In this document: positions 7,651-15,139 of the stretch, piece by piece
Layout of the letters: each line of letters opens with the position of its first letter
Numbering within the stretch: the stretch's first letter is position 1
NCBI RefSeq assembly: GCF_000337475.1
Contig: NZ_AOIT01000021.1
Span: 1 to 44,662 of the forward strand
Direction of reading: 5' to 3'
Length of the DNA stretch: 44,662 nt
Source of the DNA: Natrinema limicola JCM 13563
GTDB lineage: Archaea; Halobacteriota; Halobacteria; Halobacteriales; Natrialbaceae
Notes under the pieces: model-generated
Databases searched by the model: none
What the model was told of the DNA's origin: nothing
What the model saw: only the letters and a program-made list of their open reading frames with translations
Position numbers and translations under genes: made by a program

Positions 7651-8652
7651 CTACGCGATCCGCTCGATTGCGGCTCTGACGTCGTCGTCACCGGGCAGGA
7701 CCTCTTGCTCGAGCGGCGGGCTGAACGGCATGTGCGTATCCGGCGTGCCGACCCGCTGGATCGGTGCATCGAGGCTGAAGAACGCCTCTTCTTGGACGCG
7801 CGTGGCGATCTCCGCGTGGGTGCCATACGAAAGCGGGCTCTCGTCGGCGACGACCAGCCGGCCGGTCTTCTCGACGCTCTCGACGATCGTGTCGGTATCG
7901 AGCGGGTACAGCGAGCGTGGGTCGATGACCTCGACGCTCACGTCGCCCTCGAGGGAGTCGGCCACGCCGAGGGACTCGCCGACGAGTCGCTGGGTGGCGA
8001 CGACGGTGACGTCTTCACCTTCGCGTTCGACGGCCGCCTCGCCGATCGGAACCGTATAGTCCTCGTCGGTCGGCACTTCGCCCGACTGCTCGTAGATCAT
8101 CTTGTTCTCGAAGACGAAGACGGGATCGTTCGACCGGATGGCGGCCTTCGTCAGCCCCTTCGCGCTCGCGGCGGTGCCCGGCGCGACCGCTTTCAGCCCC
8201 GGGAAGTGGGCGATCCATGTGTGGACCGTCCCCGAGTGCTGGCTGGCGGCACCCATGCCACCGCCCTCGGTTGTCCGGACGGTGACCGGCAGTTCGGCTT
8301 TTCCGCCGAACATGTAGTGCATCTTCGCCATCTGATTCATGATCTGCTCCATCGAGACACCCATGAAATCCGAGAACATGAGTTCGACGACCGGCCGCGT
8401 GCCGGTCGCCGCCGCGCCGGTCGCCGCGCCCATGAAGCCTGCCTCGCTGATCGGCGTATCTCGGACGCGTTCCTCGCCGAACTCCTCGTAGAGACCGCCG
8501 GTTACCTCGAGGACGCCGCCGAAGACGCCGACGTCTTCGCCTATGAGGTAGACGTCCTCGTCGCGCTCGAGTTCTTCGCGGAGGCCCTGTCGGATCGCCT
8601 CCCGGACGGTCATCGTCTCGGTCTCCTGTTCGAGTTCTGCCTGTGCAGTCAT
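7651..8652 (-). CDS. acoB: 2-oxoacid/acetoin dehydrogenase E1 component, beta subunit
   Basis: This is the transketolase-like C-terminal half of a heterotetrameric E1, which with ThDP decarboxylates the substrate (or cleaves acetoin) and passes the acyl group to the lipoyl arm of E2. The 333 residues contain TVREAIRQGLREELERD, VYLIGEDVGVFGGVLEVT, ISEAGFMGAATGAAATG, the YMFGGKAELPVTVRT region and the C-terminal IDPRSLYPLDTDTI, all standard for E1 beta. The ATG at 8652 overlaps the stop of E1 alpha by 4 bases (ATGA), indicating coupled translation. The specific substrate (acetoin, pyruvate or a branched-chain 2-oxoacid) is not settled by sequence. The acoX neighbour favours acetoin or a related diketone-forming alcohol. 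Confidence 0.85.
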   Translation of the reverse strand: MTAQAELEQETETMTVREAIRQGLREELERDEDVYLIGEDVGVFGGVLEVTGGLYEEFGEERVRDTPISEAGFMGAATGAAATGTRPVVELMFSDFMGVSMEQIMNQMAKMHYMFGGKAELPVTVRTTEGGGMGAASQHSGTVHTWIAHFPGLKAVAPGTAASAKGLTKAAIRSNDPVFVFENKMIYEQSGEVPTDEDYTVPIGEAAVEREGEDVTVVATQRLVGESLGVADSLEGDVSVEVIDPRSLYPLDTDTIVESVEKTGRLVVADESPLSYGTHAEIATRVQEEAFFSLDAPIQRVGTPDTHMPFSPPLEQEVLPGDDDVRAAIERIA

Positions 8653-9695
8653 CGGTGGTCACCTCCGTTCGCGCCGCCGTCAGTCCGGGCAACGTTCGCG
8701 AATCGCTCGAGTTCTGGGGGCTGTTCGACGAACATGTCTTCGTAGGCTGCGCTCGGTTCCGGTGCGTCCGTCTCCTGTGCGTACTCGACGGCGTCGTCGA
8801 TCGACGCCTCGATCTCGGCTCGAAGGTCGTCAAACTCCTCTTGGGTCAGTTCGCCGCGCTCGATCAGTCGGTCTTTGAACGATTCGATCGGGTCCTGATC
8901 CCGCCAGCGCTCGACCTCCTCGTCGTCGCGGTAGGGCTCCTCGTCGCCCTCGTAGTGACCGCGGTAGCGGTACGTCTGGGCCTCGACCATCGTCGGCCCG
9001 TCGCCGGCGCGCGCTCGCTCCCGGGCTTCGGCGACCGCTTCCGCGACAGCAGTGATATCCATGCCGTCAACGGTCACGCCGGGGATGTCGTAGGCCTGGG
9101 CCGTATCGCTCAGGTTGTCGAGATTGTGCTGTTTCTCGACTGGGGTGCCCTCCCCGTAGTGGTTGTTCTCGACGACGAAGATCGCCGGCAGGTCCCACGT
9201 CGAGGCGAGGTTGATCGCCTCGTGGACCTGTCCCTGGGCGACCGCGCCGTCGCCGAGGAAGCCGACCGCGACCTGGTCGCGGTCCTGATAGTCGATCGAG
9301 AGAGCCGCACCGGTCGCCAACGGCGGCCCTGCACCGACGATCCCGTTCGCACCGAGCATCCCGGCGTCGACGTCCGCGATGTGCATCGAGCCACCCTTGC
9401 CGTTACAGTACCCCTCGGCCTTGCCGTAGAGCTCGGCCATCATGTACTTCGGATCGAGCCCCTTCGCGATACAGTGGCCGTGCCCGCGATGTGTACTCGC
9501 GATATAGTCGTCGGACTCGAGCGACGCACAGGTGCCGACACCGACCGCCTCCTCGCCGATATAGAGATGGACGAACCCCGGTATCTCCCCGTCTGCGAAC
9601 CGATTCCCCGCCTCCTGGTCGAACGCCCGGATCGTTACCATCCGGCGTAACGCCTCTCGCCTGCCGTCCGCACTGTCAAGGTCTAACTCTGCCAT
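8649..9695 (-). CDS. acoA: 2-oxoacid/acetoin dehydrogenase E1 component, alpha subunit
   Basis: This is the ThDP-binding subunit of E1. The cofactor motif is visible as GDGAVAQGQVHEAINLAS followed by ENNHYGEGTPVEKQ. Also present are the family segments IGEEAVGVG, DYIASTHRGHGHCIAKG and YRYRGHYEGDEEPYR. From the ATG at 9695 the protein has 348 residues, a usual length. I prefer this start to in-frame ATGs at 9722-9725, because the TATA box at 9727-9736 places transcription initiation near 9704-9708, downstream of those codons. It is the first gene of the operon E1 alpha, E1 beta, AcoX-like, VOC. The E2 partner is encoded at 4201-6018 on the other strand; no E3 gene is in the window. Confidence 0.85.
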   Translation of the reverse strand: MAELDLDSADGRREALRRMVTIRAFDQEAGNRFADGEIPGFVHLYIGEEAVGVGTCASLESDDYIASTHRGHGHCIAKGLDPKYMMAELYGKAEGYCNGKGGSMHIADVDAGMLGANGIVGAGPPLATGAALSIDYQDRDQVAVGFLGDGAVAQGQVHEAINLASTWDLPAIFVVENNHYGEGTPVEKQHNLDNLSDTAQAYDIPGVTVDGMDITAVAEAVAEARERARAGDGPTMVEAQTYRYRGHYEGDEEPYRDDEEVERWRDQDPIESFKDRLIERGELTQEEFDDLRAEIEASIDDAVEYAQETDAPEPSAAYEDMFVEQPPELERFANVARTDGGANGGDHR

Positions 9696-9708
9696 TGTGC
9701 CACTACTG

Positions 9709-9759
9709 TGGTACGGTACCATCACACATATATCTAGCAGCTATCTTCACCTGGTACCA
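9709..9759 (-). promoter_or_regulatory. E1 operon promoter with two GGTACC palindromes
   Basis: Reading the minus strand, a TATA element (ATATATG, 9727-9736) precedes the E1 alpha ATG at 9695. On one side, over the expected transcription start, lies the 13-base palindrome TGGTACGGTACCA (9709-9721). On the other side is the 8-base palindrome TGGTACCA (9752-9759). Two related symmetric sites around a core promoter look like operator sites for a dimeric regulator. Which regulator is unknown. Confidence 0.45.
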
Positions 9760-9928
9760 CCCAGAGAACCGGTCGAGATGCATGAACGTCGCCGATGATG
9801 GACGAATTTGTGTTGGTGATTGCAGTTGGTGGGCCAGTCCAGCGACCGTCGATTGCTGTTCCGGCTCGGCTACTGGCTGCTGCAACTCGAGTCCGTCGTC
9901 ACAGTGCGGACCGTACTGACCGGCTCGA

Positions 9929-10708
9929 CTACGCTGCGAGTCCGTCGGGATCGACCGGCTCGAGCCCCGTTTCGTCGACGAAATCAGCGAGGAAGGCGGC
10001 TCGATCGGGGAGTTCGCTCGGTCGATGCGAGTCGGTGCCGACGGTCACGGCAACGTCGTATTCACGCAAGATAGACAGGAACCGATCGGACGGATGGACG
10101 ATGTCGGCGTCGGATAGCGCCCGTCCGGCGTTGACCTCCGGAATCGTCCGCGACTCGGCGAACGCCCGTGCCACGCGCCGATAGTGGTCGTCGGTCGCTC
10201 GGCCTCGCAGCGGCGGCGTCCGCTCGAGCAAGTCGACGTGGGCTGCGATCTCGAACAGTTCCGATTCGACGAGTGCGACGAGTTGCTCGAAATAGGTGTC
10301 GACGACCGCGTCGCGCTCAGCCTCGCTCATCGAATCGAAGTGGGACGATACTTGGACGTTTTGGCCATCGACGTCGTGGACGCTGCCGATCGCATAGTCG
10401 AAGCCCGCCGCCGAGAGGAAGGCGTCGATCGCGGCCTCGTCGCGCGGATCGTAGTCCATCTCGACGGCGTCGTAGATCTCGAGGCTGAACTCCTCGCGCA
10501 AGCGCTCGATCCCCCGCCGCCGACGCTCGTAGGTGAGATCGAGATTGAACCCGTAAACGCTGCGCATCGACGCGTGGTGGTCGCGCGTGGCCACGTTGCA
10601 GTGGTCGGCGAAGCCAACGCCCTCGAGACCAGCCGACGCGGCGGCTTGGGCCATCGATCGGAGGAATTCGCCGTCCGAGTAGTTCGAGTGGACGTGAAAA
10701 TCCCGCAT
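9929..10708 (-). CDS. PHP-domain metal-dependent phosphoesterase
   Basis: This 259-residue protein of the polymerase-and-histidinol-phosphatase family has the metal-binding HxH at its extreme N-terminus (MRDFHVHSNYSDGEF), then GFADHCN, an acidic AVEMDYDP segment, SVHDVDG, EIAAHVDLL, and the C-terminal VGTDSHRPSE. These together make the trinuclear metal site of HisK-like or cyclic-phosphodiesterase-like PHP proteins. Histidinol phosphatase (hisK-type) is possible, since haloarchaea lack the classic enzyme, but no his genes are next to it. It could equally be a nucleoside or sugar phosphate phosphatase. It is transcribed alone, upstream of and facing away from the aco promoter region. The start is fixed by the HxH motif lying at residues 5-7. 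Confidence 0.78.
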   Translation of the reverse strand: MRDFHVHSNYSDGEFLRSMAQAAASAGLEGVGFADHCNVATRDHHASMRSVYGFNLDLTYERRRRGIERLREEFSLEIYDAVEMDYDPRDEAAIDAFLSAAGFDYAIGSVHDVDGQNVQVSSHFDSMSEAERDAVVDTYFEQLVALVESELFEIAAHVDLLERTPPLRGRATDDHYRRVARAFAESRTIPEVNAGRALSDADIVHPSDRFLSILREYDVAVTVGTDSHRPSELPDRAAFLADFVDETGLEPVDPDGLAA

Positions 10709-10819
10709 ACGTCGCCGACCACCGAGGGCGGGTTAGGTGTTACGCTCGAGAAATGACACTCGAGCCGACATGCTGTTCGACTGTGATCGTTTGACTTGCG
10801 CGGATATAGCGGCCGCGTG

Positions 10820-10834
10820 CCGGCGGAACGCCGG
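10820..10834. terminator. Short GC hairpin just past aroC
   Basis: CCGGCG, a GAA triloop and CGCCGG form a perfect 6-bp hairpin about 10 bases beyond the aroC stop codon. It may mark the 3' end of the aroC transcript. No T-run follows on the minus strand, so this is only a position-based suggestion. Confidence 0.25.
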
Positions 10835-10844
10835 TGACGGAGCG

Positions 10845-11996
10845 TTACTCGTTTCGCGGGTTGCTCGGGTGGTAGTCCGTGTCGTACTCGCCGGGCTGGT
10901 CGTCGACGCGGTCGGGGTTGAGCCGGCCCGACAGGAGCATGAAGTCGACCAGTGTCAGTGCGAGCATCGCCTCGACGACGGGGACCCCACGCGGCGGGAG
11001 GACGGGGTCGTGACGGCCGATGACCTTCTCCTCTTTGAGTTCGCCCGTCTCCCAGTCGGCAGTCTGCTGGGACTTGGGGATCGACGTCGGCGCGTGCAGC
11101 GTGACCTCGCCGTAGATCGGTTCGCCGCTCGAGATGCCACCCTGGATGCCGCCGTGGTCGTTCTCGACGGGCGTCGGGTTGCCCTCGTCGTCGAACTCCC
11201 AGTCGTCGTTTCGCTCTTTACCGGTCCACTCGGCAGCCTCGGTGCCGAGGCCGAACTCGAAGGCCGTCGCCGCTGGAACGGCCATCATGGCCTGACCGAG
11301 TCGCGCTGAGAGGGAGTCGAACCGGGGTGCGCCGAGGCCGACGGGGACGCCCTGGGCCTCGAAGTAGATGCTGCCGCCGATCGAGTCGCCTTCCTCCTGA
11401 TACTCCGCGATCAAGTCCTGCATCTCCTCGGCAGTTTCGGGGTGGGCACACCGGACGTCGTTTTCTTCCGAGTGTTCGAGCAGCTCCTCGAAGCTCACCT
11501 CGGGGGCGCAGACGTCACCGATCTGGTTGACGTGGGCTTTGAGTTCGATCCCCTCGCGCGCTAAGAGCTTCTTCGCGATCGCACCTGCAGCGACCCAGTT
11601 GACCGTCTCACGCGCGGAGGAACGGCCGCCGCCGCCCCAGTTGCGGGTGCCGAACTTGGCCGAATACGTGAAATCACCGTGGGACGGTCGCGGCGCGGTG
11701 ATGAAGGGTTCGTACTTGCCCGAGCGGGCGTCTTTGTTCTGGATGACCAGCCCGATCGGCGTGCCCGTCGTGTAGCCGTCCTGAATTCCGGATTTGATCG
11801 AGACGGCATCGGGTTCGCCGCGGCTGGTCGTGATCATCGACTGGCCCGGCTTGCGCCGATCGAGGTCTTCCTGAATGTCCTCTGCGGAGAGTTCGAGGCC
11901 GGCGGGACAGCCCGAGATGGTACAGCCCATCGCCTCCCCGTGGCTCTCGCCGAACGTGGTCACCTGAAAGAGGCGACCGAAGCGGTTGCCGTTCAT
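10845..11996 (-). CDS. aroC: Chorismate synthase
   Basis: This enzyme catalyses the last step of the shikimate pathway: anti-elimination of phosphate from 5-enolpyruvylshikimate-3-phosphate to chorismate, using reduced FMN. The 383 residues begin NGNRFGRLFQVTTFGESHG and contain DLDRRKPGQS, GRSSARETVNWVAAGAIAKK, DGGIQGGISSGEPI-like HGGIQGGISSG and the C-terminal VEAMLALTLVDFML, all diagnostic. The ATG at 11996 gives the family N-terminus; an in-frame GTG two codons earlier (12002) is less likely. aroA, encoding the preceding enzyme, is 8 kb away at 19969-21267 on the same strand, so the two are linked but not in one operon. Confidence 0.96.
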   Translation of the reverse strand: MNGNRFGRLFQVTTFGESHGEAMGCTISGCPAGLELSAEDIQEDLDRRKPGQSMITTSRGEPDAVSIKSGIQDGYTTGTPIGLVIQNKDARSGKYEPFITAPRPSHGDFTYSAKFGTRNWGGGGRSSARETVNWVAAGAIAKKLLAREGIELKAHVNQIGDVCAPEVSFEELLEHSEENDVRCAHPETAEEMQDLIAEYQEEGDSIGGSIYFEAQGVPVGLGAPRFDSLSARLGQAMMAVPAATAFEFGLGTEAAEWTGKERNDDWEFDDEGNPTPVENDHGGIQGGISSGEPIYGEVTLHAPTSIPKSQQTADWETGELKEEKVIGRHDPVLPPRGVPVVEAMLALTLVDFMLLSGRLNPDRVDDQPGEYDTDYHPSNPRNE

Positions 11997-12180
11997 TATC
12001 ACGTCCTCAGAGACGGGGACACTTAGCCCTGCAGGATTCTCGCAAGCGGGGGAGGCTGGCGTGTACCCGATCGGAGTCCGTCACTACCGACGCGTGGACG
12101 GACAGATATGGGCTCGCCGACCTGCATGCCGCGACAGGTGCCGTACATATCTATTTGTGACTCAGACACACACGTTAGCT

Positions 12181-12552
12181 ATGGGCGATGAATCGTTCGA
12201 ACCCGATCTGCGTGCACTCCGCGCAGCGGCCGACGAGTTGCCGTTCGACGACGTCGTCCGCTTGCTCGGGGACCGCCATGCCCGCCCCGTGCTCGTCTAC
12301 CTCCATGACCATCCAGCGCCGACGCTCGAGGAACTGGCCGATGTGGTCGCCGCCGCAGACGCCAGCGAGACGGGAACGATCGCCGCACCGTCCGACCGCG
12401 ACCGGATTCGACTGCGGCTGTATCATTCGATCCTGCCTCGACTCGAGGACCTGGGATTCATTACGTTCGATACTGCGGCGAAGACCGTCACCGACACCGA
12501 CATCCCGGAGTCCGTCAGCGCCGCACTGGGGGAGACCGACTCGGAGCCATGA
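12181..12552 (+). CDS. Small winged-helix protein (DUF7344-like)
   Basis: This 123-residue acidic protein has a helix-turn-helix-like core: LPFDDVVRLLGDRHARPVLVYLHDHPAPTLEELADVVAAA, then LRLYHSILPRLEDLGFITFD, the pattern of an ArsR-like winged helix in which the last helix and wing precede a beta strand. Haloarchaea carry many such single-domain proteins (family name from memory). The start ATG at 12181 follows an AT-rich stretch near 12141-12156 at promoter distance. The gene overlaps the next one by 4 bases (ATGA at 12549-12552), so it is probably a DNA-binding or protein-binding partner for the DICT protein. No ligand or target can be read from the sequence. Confidence 0.7.
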   Translation: MGDESFEPDLRALRAAADELPFDDVVRLLGDRHARPVLVYLHDHPAPTLEELADVVAAADASETGTIAAPSDRDRIRLRLYHSILPRLEDLGFITFDTAAKTVTDTDIPESVSAALGETDSEP

Positions 12553-13289
12553 ACGAACTTGGTGATCCAATCGAGACGGTCGAAGGCCAACGGAAAACGC
12601 TCGAGGTCCATACCGACGACGACGCGATTTTCGAGGGGCTCCGCCGGCAGTTCGAGACGCGAAACGTCGACGTGGGCCGCCAGTCGCTTGGCTCGCTCGA
12701 CGGGGCTGGGTTCGTGATCATCCGGAGCGCCGACGGCACGTTCCGCGGTGCGTTAGGACTCGATCAGTTTGCGGCGATCCTCTCGCCGCGGACCCATCCA
12801 CCGTGGGTACTCGCCGAGACCGACGACGATCGAGCGGAACTGTTCAGCTTCCTCGAGGAGACGTTGTTCACGTCGTACAGTCGTCGGCAGATGCTGGCAA
12901 CGTCGCGCGAGATCGAAGACCGAGCGTGGCGCGTCGGGGCTGGCCGGTTGTACGCGGGGTTCGAACGCGCGCCGGCTCTCGCGGCACAGACGGACGTCTA
13001 CGAGCGATTCGGACGTCACGACTCGCTTTCGGTCGCGGTATTTATAGACGGCGAGTGGACCGAGCCGGTCCCCGAGGATGTGGCCGTCGTCTCAGAGTAC
13101 GGCAGCGAACTCGGCGACTACTGGTTCGTCGTTTTCGACGGTGGTGACAACGACCAGGAAGCCTGTGCGTTACTCGCAGAAGAGCGCCATCCGGGGTCGT
13201 TCTACGGGTTCTGGACGTACGATCCGGAGCTGGTCGCGGAGCTGGTCACGTATCTCGAGACGACGTACGACGCGCCAGCGCCGTCATAG
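12549..13289 (+). CDS. DICT sensory domain protein
   Basis: This 246-residue cytoplasmic protein resembles the haloarchaeal DICT (diguanylate-cyclase and two-component-associated) sensor proteins: an N-terminal segment RKTLEVHTDDDAIFEGLRRQF with GAGFVIIRSADGTFRGALGLDQF, a central SYSRRQMLATSREIEDRAWRVGAGRLYAGF, then YWFVVFDGG and FYGFWTYDPELVAELVTYLE. DICT domains are linked to light or redox signalling by genomic context; no catalytic role is established. Translation is coupled to the upstream winged-helix gene by a 4-base overlap, suggesting a sensor plus regulator pair. The stop codon overlaps the 3' end of the convergent gene at 13284-13628. Confidence 0.72.
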   Translation: MNELGDPIETVEGQRKTLEVHTDDDAIFEGLRRQFETRNVDVGRQSLGSLDGAGFVIIRSADGTFRGALGLDQFAAILSPRTHPPWVLAETDDDRAELFSFLEETLFTSYSRRQMLATSREIEDRAWRVGAGRLYAGFERAPALAAQTDVYERFGRHDSLSVAVFIDGEWTEPVPEDVAVVSEYGSELGDYWFVVFDGGDNDQEACALLAEERHPGSFYGFWTYDPELVAELVTYLETTYDAPAPS

Positions 13290-13628
13290 CGCGGTGAGTG
13301 CTCGAGCGTCGGCACGGCTCGGACACGACCCGATCCGGGTTGCGCCGGCGTCGTACTCGAGAAGGCCGAACTGAGACAGCATGGGGAGGTGAACGTGGTG
13401 GAGCGATATCGCGACGTGCCCGACACACTCGTGGCCCGTGTCGTGGTTCTGTTCTCGTGTAGCGATTGCCGACGCCAGCGCGGTGAGGTCGACGGGGTTG
13501 GCCCGCCCTGCAAGGTGCTCGAGAACGAGTCGACGTCGTTGGGATGCGAGCAATCGGTAGCGCTCGTCCACGCTGGGAGGCTCCGCCATATGATCGCGTA
13601 GCGATTCGATTGGGTCATCGTTTTTCAC
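13284..13628 (-). CDS. Winged-helix regulator-like protein (DUF7344-like)
   Basis: This 114-residue protein has a winged-helix core: DERYRLLASQRRRLVLEHLAGRANPVDLTALASAIATRE, then HVAISLHHVHLPMLSQFGLLEYD, the pattern typical of haloarchaeal DUF7344 proteins. It faces the DICT gene and the two overlap at their 3' ends by 6 bases. Its promoter region is cut short by a mobile element: the target duplication begins 36 bases upstream of its ATG. Whatever regulated it before the insertion now lies beyond 16397. The start ATG at 13628 is the only convincing one. Confidence 0.7.
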   Translation of the reverse strand: MKNDDPIESLRDHMAEPPSVDERYRLLASQRRRLVLEHLAGRANPVDLTALASAIATREQNHDTGHECVGHVAISLHHVHLPMLSQFGLLEYDAGATRIGSCPSRADARALTAL

Positions 13629-13663
13629 TCGTTCTCGGCTTTCCGTAAGCGTGCGCTAGATGT

Positions 13664-13671
13664 GATTAGGT
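13664..13671. repeat. Left target-site duplication GATTAGGT
   Basis: This is the 8-base copy directly outside the left terminal inverted repeat. The identical 8 bases follow the right end at 16390-16397. Such a duplication is produced by staggered cutting during transposition and defines the boundaries of the element. Confidence 0.85.
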
Positions 13672-13688
13672 GGCTCTGTTGAAATCCT
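13672..13688 (+). repeat. Left terminal inverted repeat
   Basis: GGCTCTGTTGAAATCCT is the exact reverse complement of the internal end at 14321-14337, and matches the reverse complement of the right end at 16373-16389 except at two positions (outermost base and one base in the inner part). Confidence 0.8.
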
Positions 13689-13890
13689 CAGCGAGTGATA
13701 TATTCTGACCCGGTTACGGTCAATACAGGGAACGCACATACCGCGATGGACAGTGACCTTTCAGAAATTAGCCAGAAACGTAGTTCAGGACTTAGAGCGT
13801 GAGTTCAGCGATTGATTTGTAGATCCGTCAGACAGCTGCCGAAGTTATCACACAAGAAAGATTTTGTCCATTCCCAGTACTATTGAGAAT

Positions 13891-14145
13891 ATGAACCGAG
13901 AATTGCTCTATTACGTGTCGATGGGAGCTTTCGGTGTCGTTGTAATTCTTACTAGCCTCGGGAATATTTTGATCGATGGAATGCATCTTGGTCGTGTGCT
14001 TGCTGTGATCGGCGGAACCATCGTGGTGGCTGCAACTGCGGCACAATGGAAAAATGGCACTGAAATCAAGCCGGGATGGGCCATCTGGTTTGCTGCATTT
14101 GGTACGGGATTATTTATCTTGGGGACGCTATTCGCCTATTTATGA
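13891..14145 (+). CDS. Small membrane protein carried by the transposon
   Basis: The 84 residues contain about three hydrophobic segments: YYVSMGAFGVVVILTSLGNIL, then VLAVIGGTIVVAATAA, and IWFAAFGTGLFILGTLFAYL at the C-terminus, with a short charged loop (QWKNGTEIKPG) between the last two. It is therefore a small integral membrane protein. I do not recognise the family and no function can be assigned. The ATG at 13891 is preferred; a TTG at 13864 would add nine polar residues. The gene lies between the left end and the internal end of the element, so it is passenger DNA and its codon use is more AT-rich than that of its chromosomal neighbours. Confidence 0.6.
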   Translation: MNRELLYYVSMGAFGVVVILTSLGNILIDGMHLGRVLAVIGGTIVVAATAAQWKNGTEIKPGWAIWFAAFGTGLFILGTLFAYL

Positions 14146-14320
14146 GATTTATTTACTGTCTCTGGTTGATCCTAATGTGATTTTTGAGCCCACTCCGCGA
14201 GATATGCGCCCTGCATCTTGCACGACTTTCGGAAAGCGTACGAGAATGGATAGGTGTCTCAGTGGTCAGTTCGCACTCTTTAGCGACCAGCTGTTTCATC
14301 CTATTTTATGTCTGAAGAAT

Positions 14321-14337
14321 AGGATTTCAACAGAGCC
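14321..14337 (-). repeat. Internal inverted end of the transposon
   Basis: AGGATTTCAACAGAGCC is a perfect 17-base inverted copy of the left end and has the same orientation as the right end. The 8 bases after it (AATAGAGT) do not match the target duplication. So it is not the outer boundary of a recent insertion, but probably a leftover end from an earlier rearrangement. Confidence 0.8.
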
Positions 14338-14401
14338 AATAGAGTGTATGCGACACAGCGTTCTCGAAGGGGAATAAGGCAAACAGCCAGAAGGAAAAGA
14401 G

Positions 14402-14407
14402 TTATAA
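14402..14407 (+). promoter_or_regulatory. TATA box of the Tat lipoprotein gene
   Basis: TTATAA lies about 30 bases before the ATG at 14436, preceded by a purine-rich stretch suitable as a BRE. The resulting transcript would have a leader of only a few bases. The cargo gene thus seems to bring its own promoter. Confidence 0.5.
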
Positions 14408-14435
14408 GAAATCATTTATCAAGGTCGTAAGAACG

Positions 14436-14963
14436 ATGGAATATCGTCCAGACCGCCGAGCTTTCCTCGCAATGACCGGTACCAGCACTACTGCGGCCCT
14501 CGCTGGTTGCTCTAGTCTTAATTCCCAGTCTCAAACCAATGGAAACGAGGAAGAGAATCCTAATACAGAAGCAACACTGACGGTACAAGTCCAACCAGAC
14601 CAAGAAGAACTTAGGGCCTTGCAAGAGGAACTTCAGGGGGAAGTTGAAGACGAGGAGATTAGTCAAGCGGAAGCGCAACAAGAACTCCAGAGCAAACAAG
14701 CAGAATTAACAGAAAAAGCTGTAAGTGAGTACGAAGAAACTGCGGCAGATGACGACGCCCTCTCGGTGGATGACTCAGAACCAGAGTACGGCATCCTACG
14801 TATCACCGCGCCTGCTGCTACGTTTGTGAATTCATTGGAAAACGGAGATATTGCTGCAGTTTTGCCTAGCGAGTACTACGATCAATATATCCAACAGCAA
14901 GAACAACAGCAAGCCCTCCAAGAGCAGATGGAAGAGCAAGAAAGCAACACTACGAACGACTAA
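14436..14963 (+). CDS. Tat-exported lipoprotein with a coiled-coil body
   Basis: The 175-residue precursor has a twin-arginine-type start (RPDRRAFLAMTG), a hydrophobic stretch and the lipobox LAGC (Cys near residue 25), so it is probably exported folded and anchored to the outer face of the membrane by lipid. The mature part begins with an Asn/Gln/Ser-rich linker, then has a long Gln/Glu-rich region with heptad-like spacing (for example EELRALQEELQGEVEDEEIS, then AQQELQSKQAELTEKAVSEY). A short beta-like segment EPEYGILRITAPAATFVNSL and a second Gln-rich tail follow. I do not recognise a family. It is passenger DNA in the transposon, upstream of the acyltransferase. Confidence 0.72.
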   Translation: MEYRPDRRAFLAMTGTSTTAALAGCSSLNSQSQTNGNEEENPNTEATLTVQVQPDQEELRALQEELQGEVEDEEISQAEAQQELQSKQAELTEKAVSEYEETAADDDALSVDDSEPEYGILRITAPAATFVNSLENGDIAAVLPSEYYDQYIQQQEQQQALQEQMEEQESNTTND

Positions 14964-15001
14964 ATGCCGGGATAAATAACCACTAGCAGTAGAATTACCT
15001 G

Positions 15002-15100
15002 GTTTCCGATAACGTTGTCGAGCAATTTCAAGAATACTGTCCCGAACCCACTCTCGCGCCGAGTTCCAGTGCGGTCCAGTTGATTGATCAGATCACGTGA
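15002..15100 (+). pseudogene. Short decayed coding fragment
   Basis: An open stretch with protein-like composition reads VSDNVVEQFQEYCPEPTLA and continues SSSAVQLIDQIT before a stop at 15098-15100. It has no start codon and no continuation. It looks like the edge of a former gene, possibly from an earlier mobile element, trapped between the lipoprotein and acyltransferase genes. I do not recognise the source. Confidence 0.25.
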
Positions 15101-15139
15101 TGCGAAACGGTCATTACCGACTTGTACCTATTCCCGAAA

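Noticed and set aside
7147-8745. Plus-strand open frame of 532 codons
   Set aside because: It runs antisense across the AcoX-like gene and E1 beta and is an effect of codon bias.
13672-14337. A stand-alone MITE or small IS bounded by the perfect 17-base inverted repeats
   Set aside because: The bases outside its two ends (GATTAGGT and AATAGAGT) do not match, while the left flank matches the flank at 16390 exactly. The inserted unit is therefore the larger 13672-16389 element.
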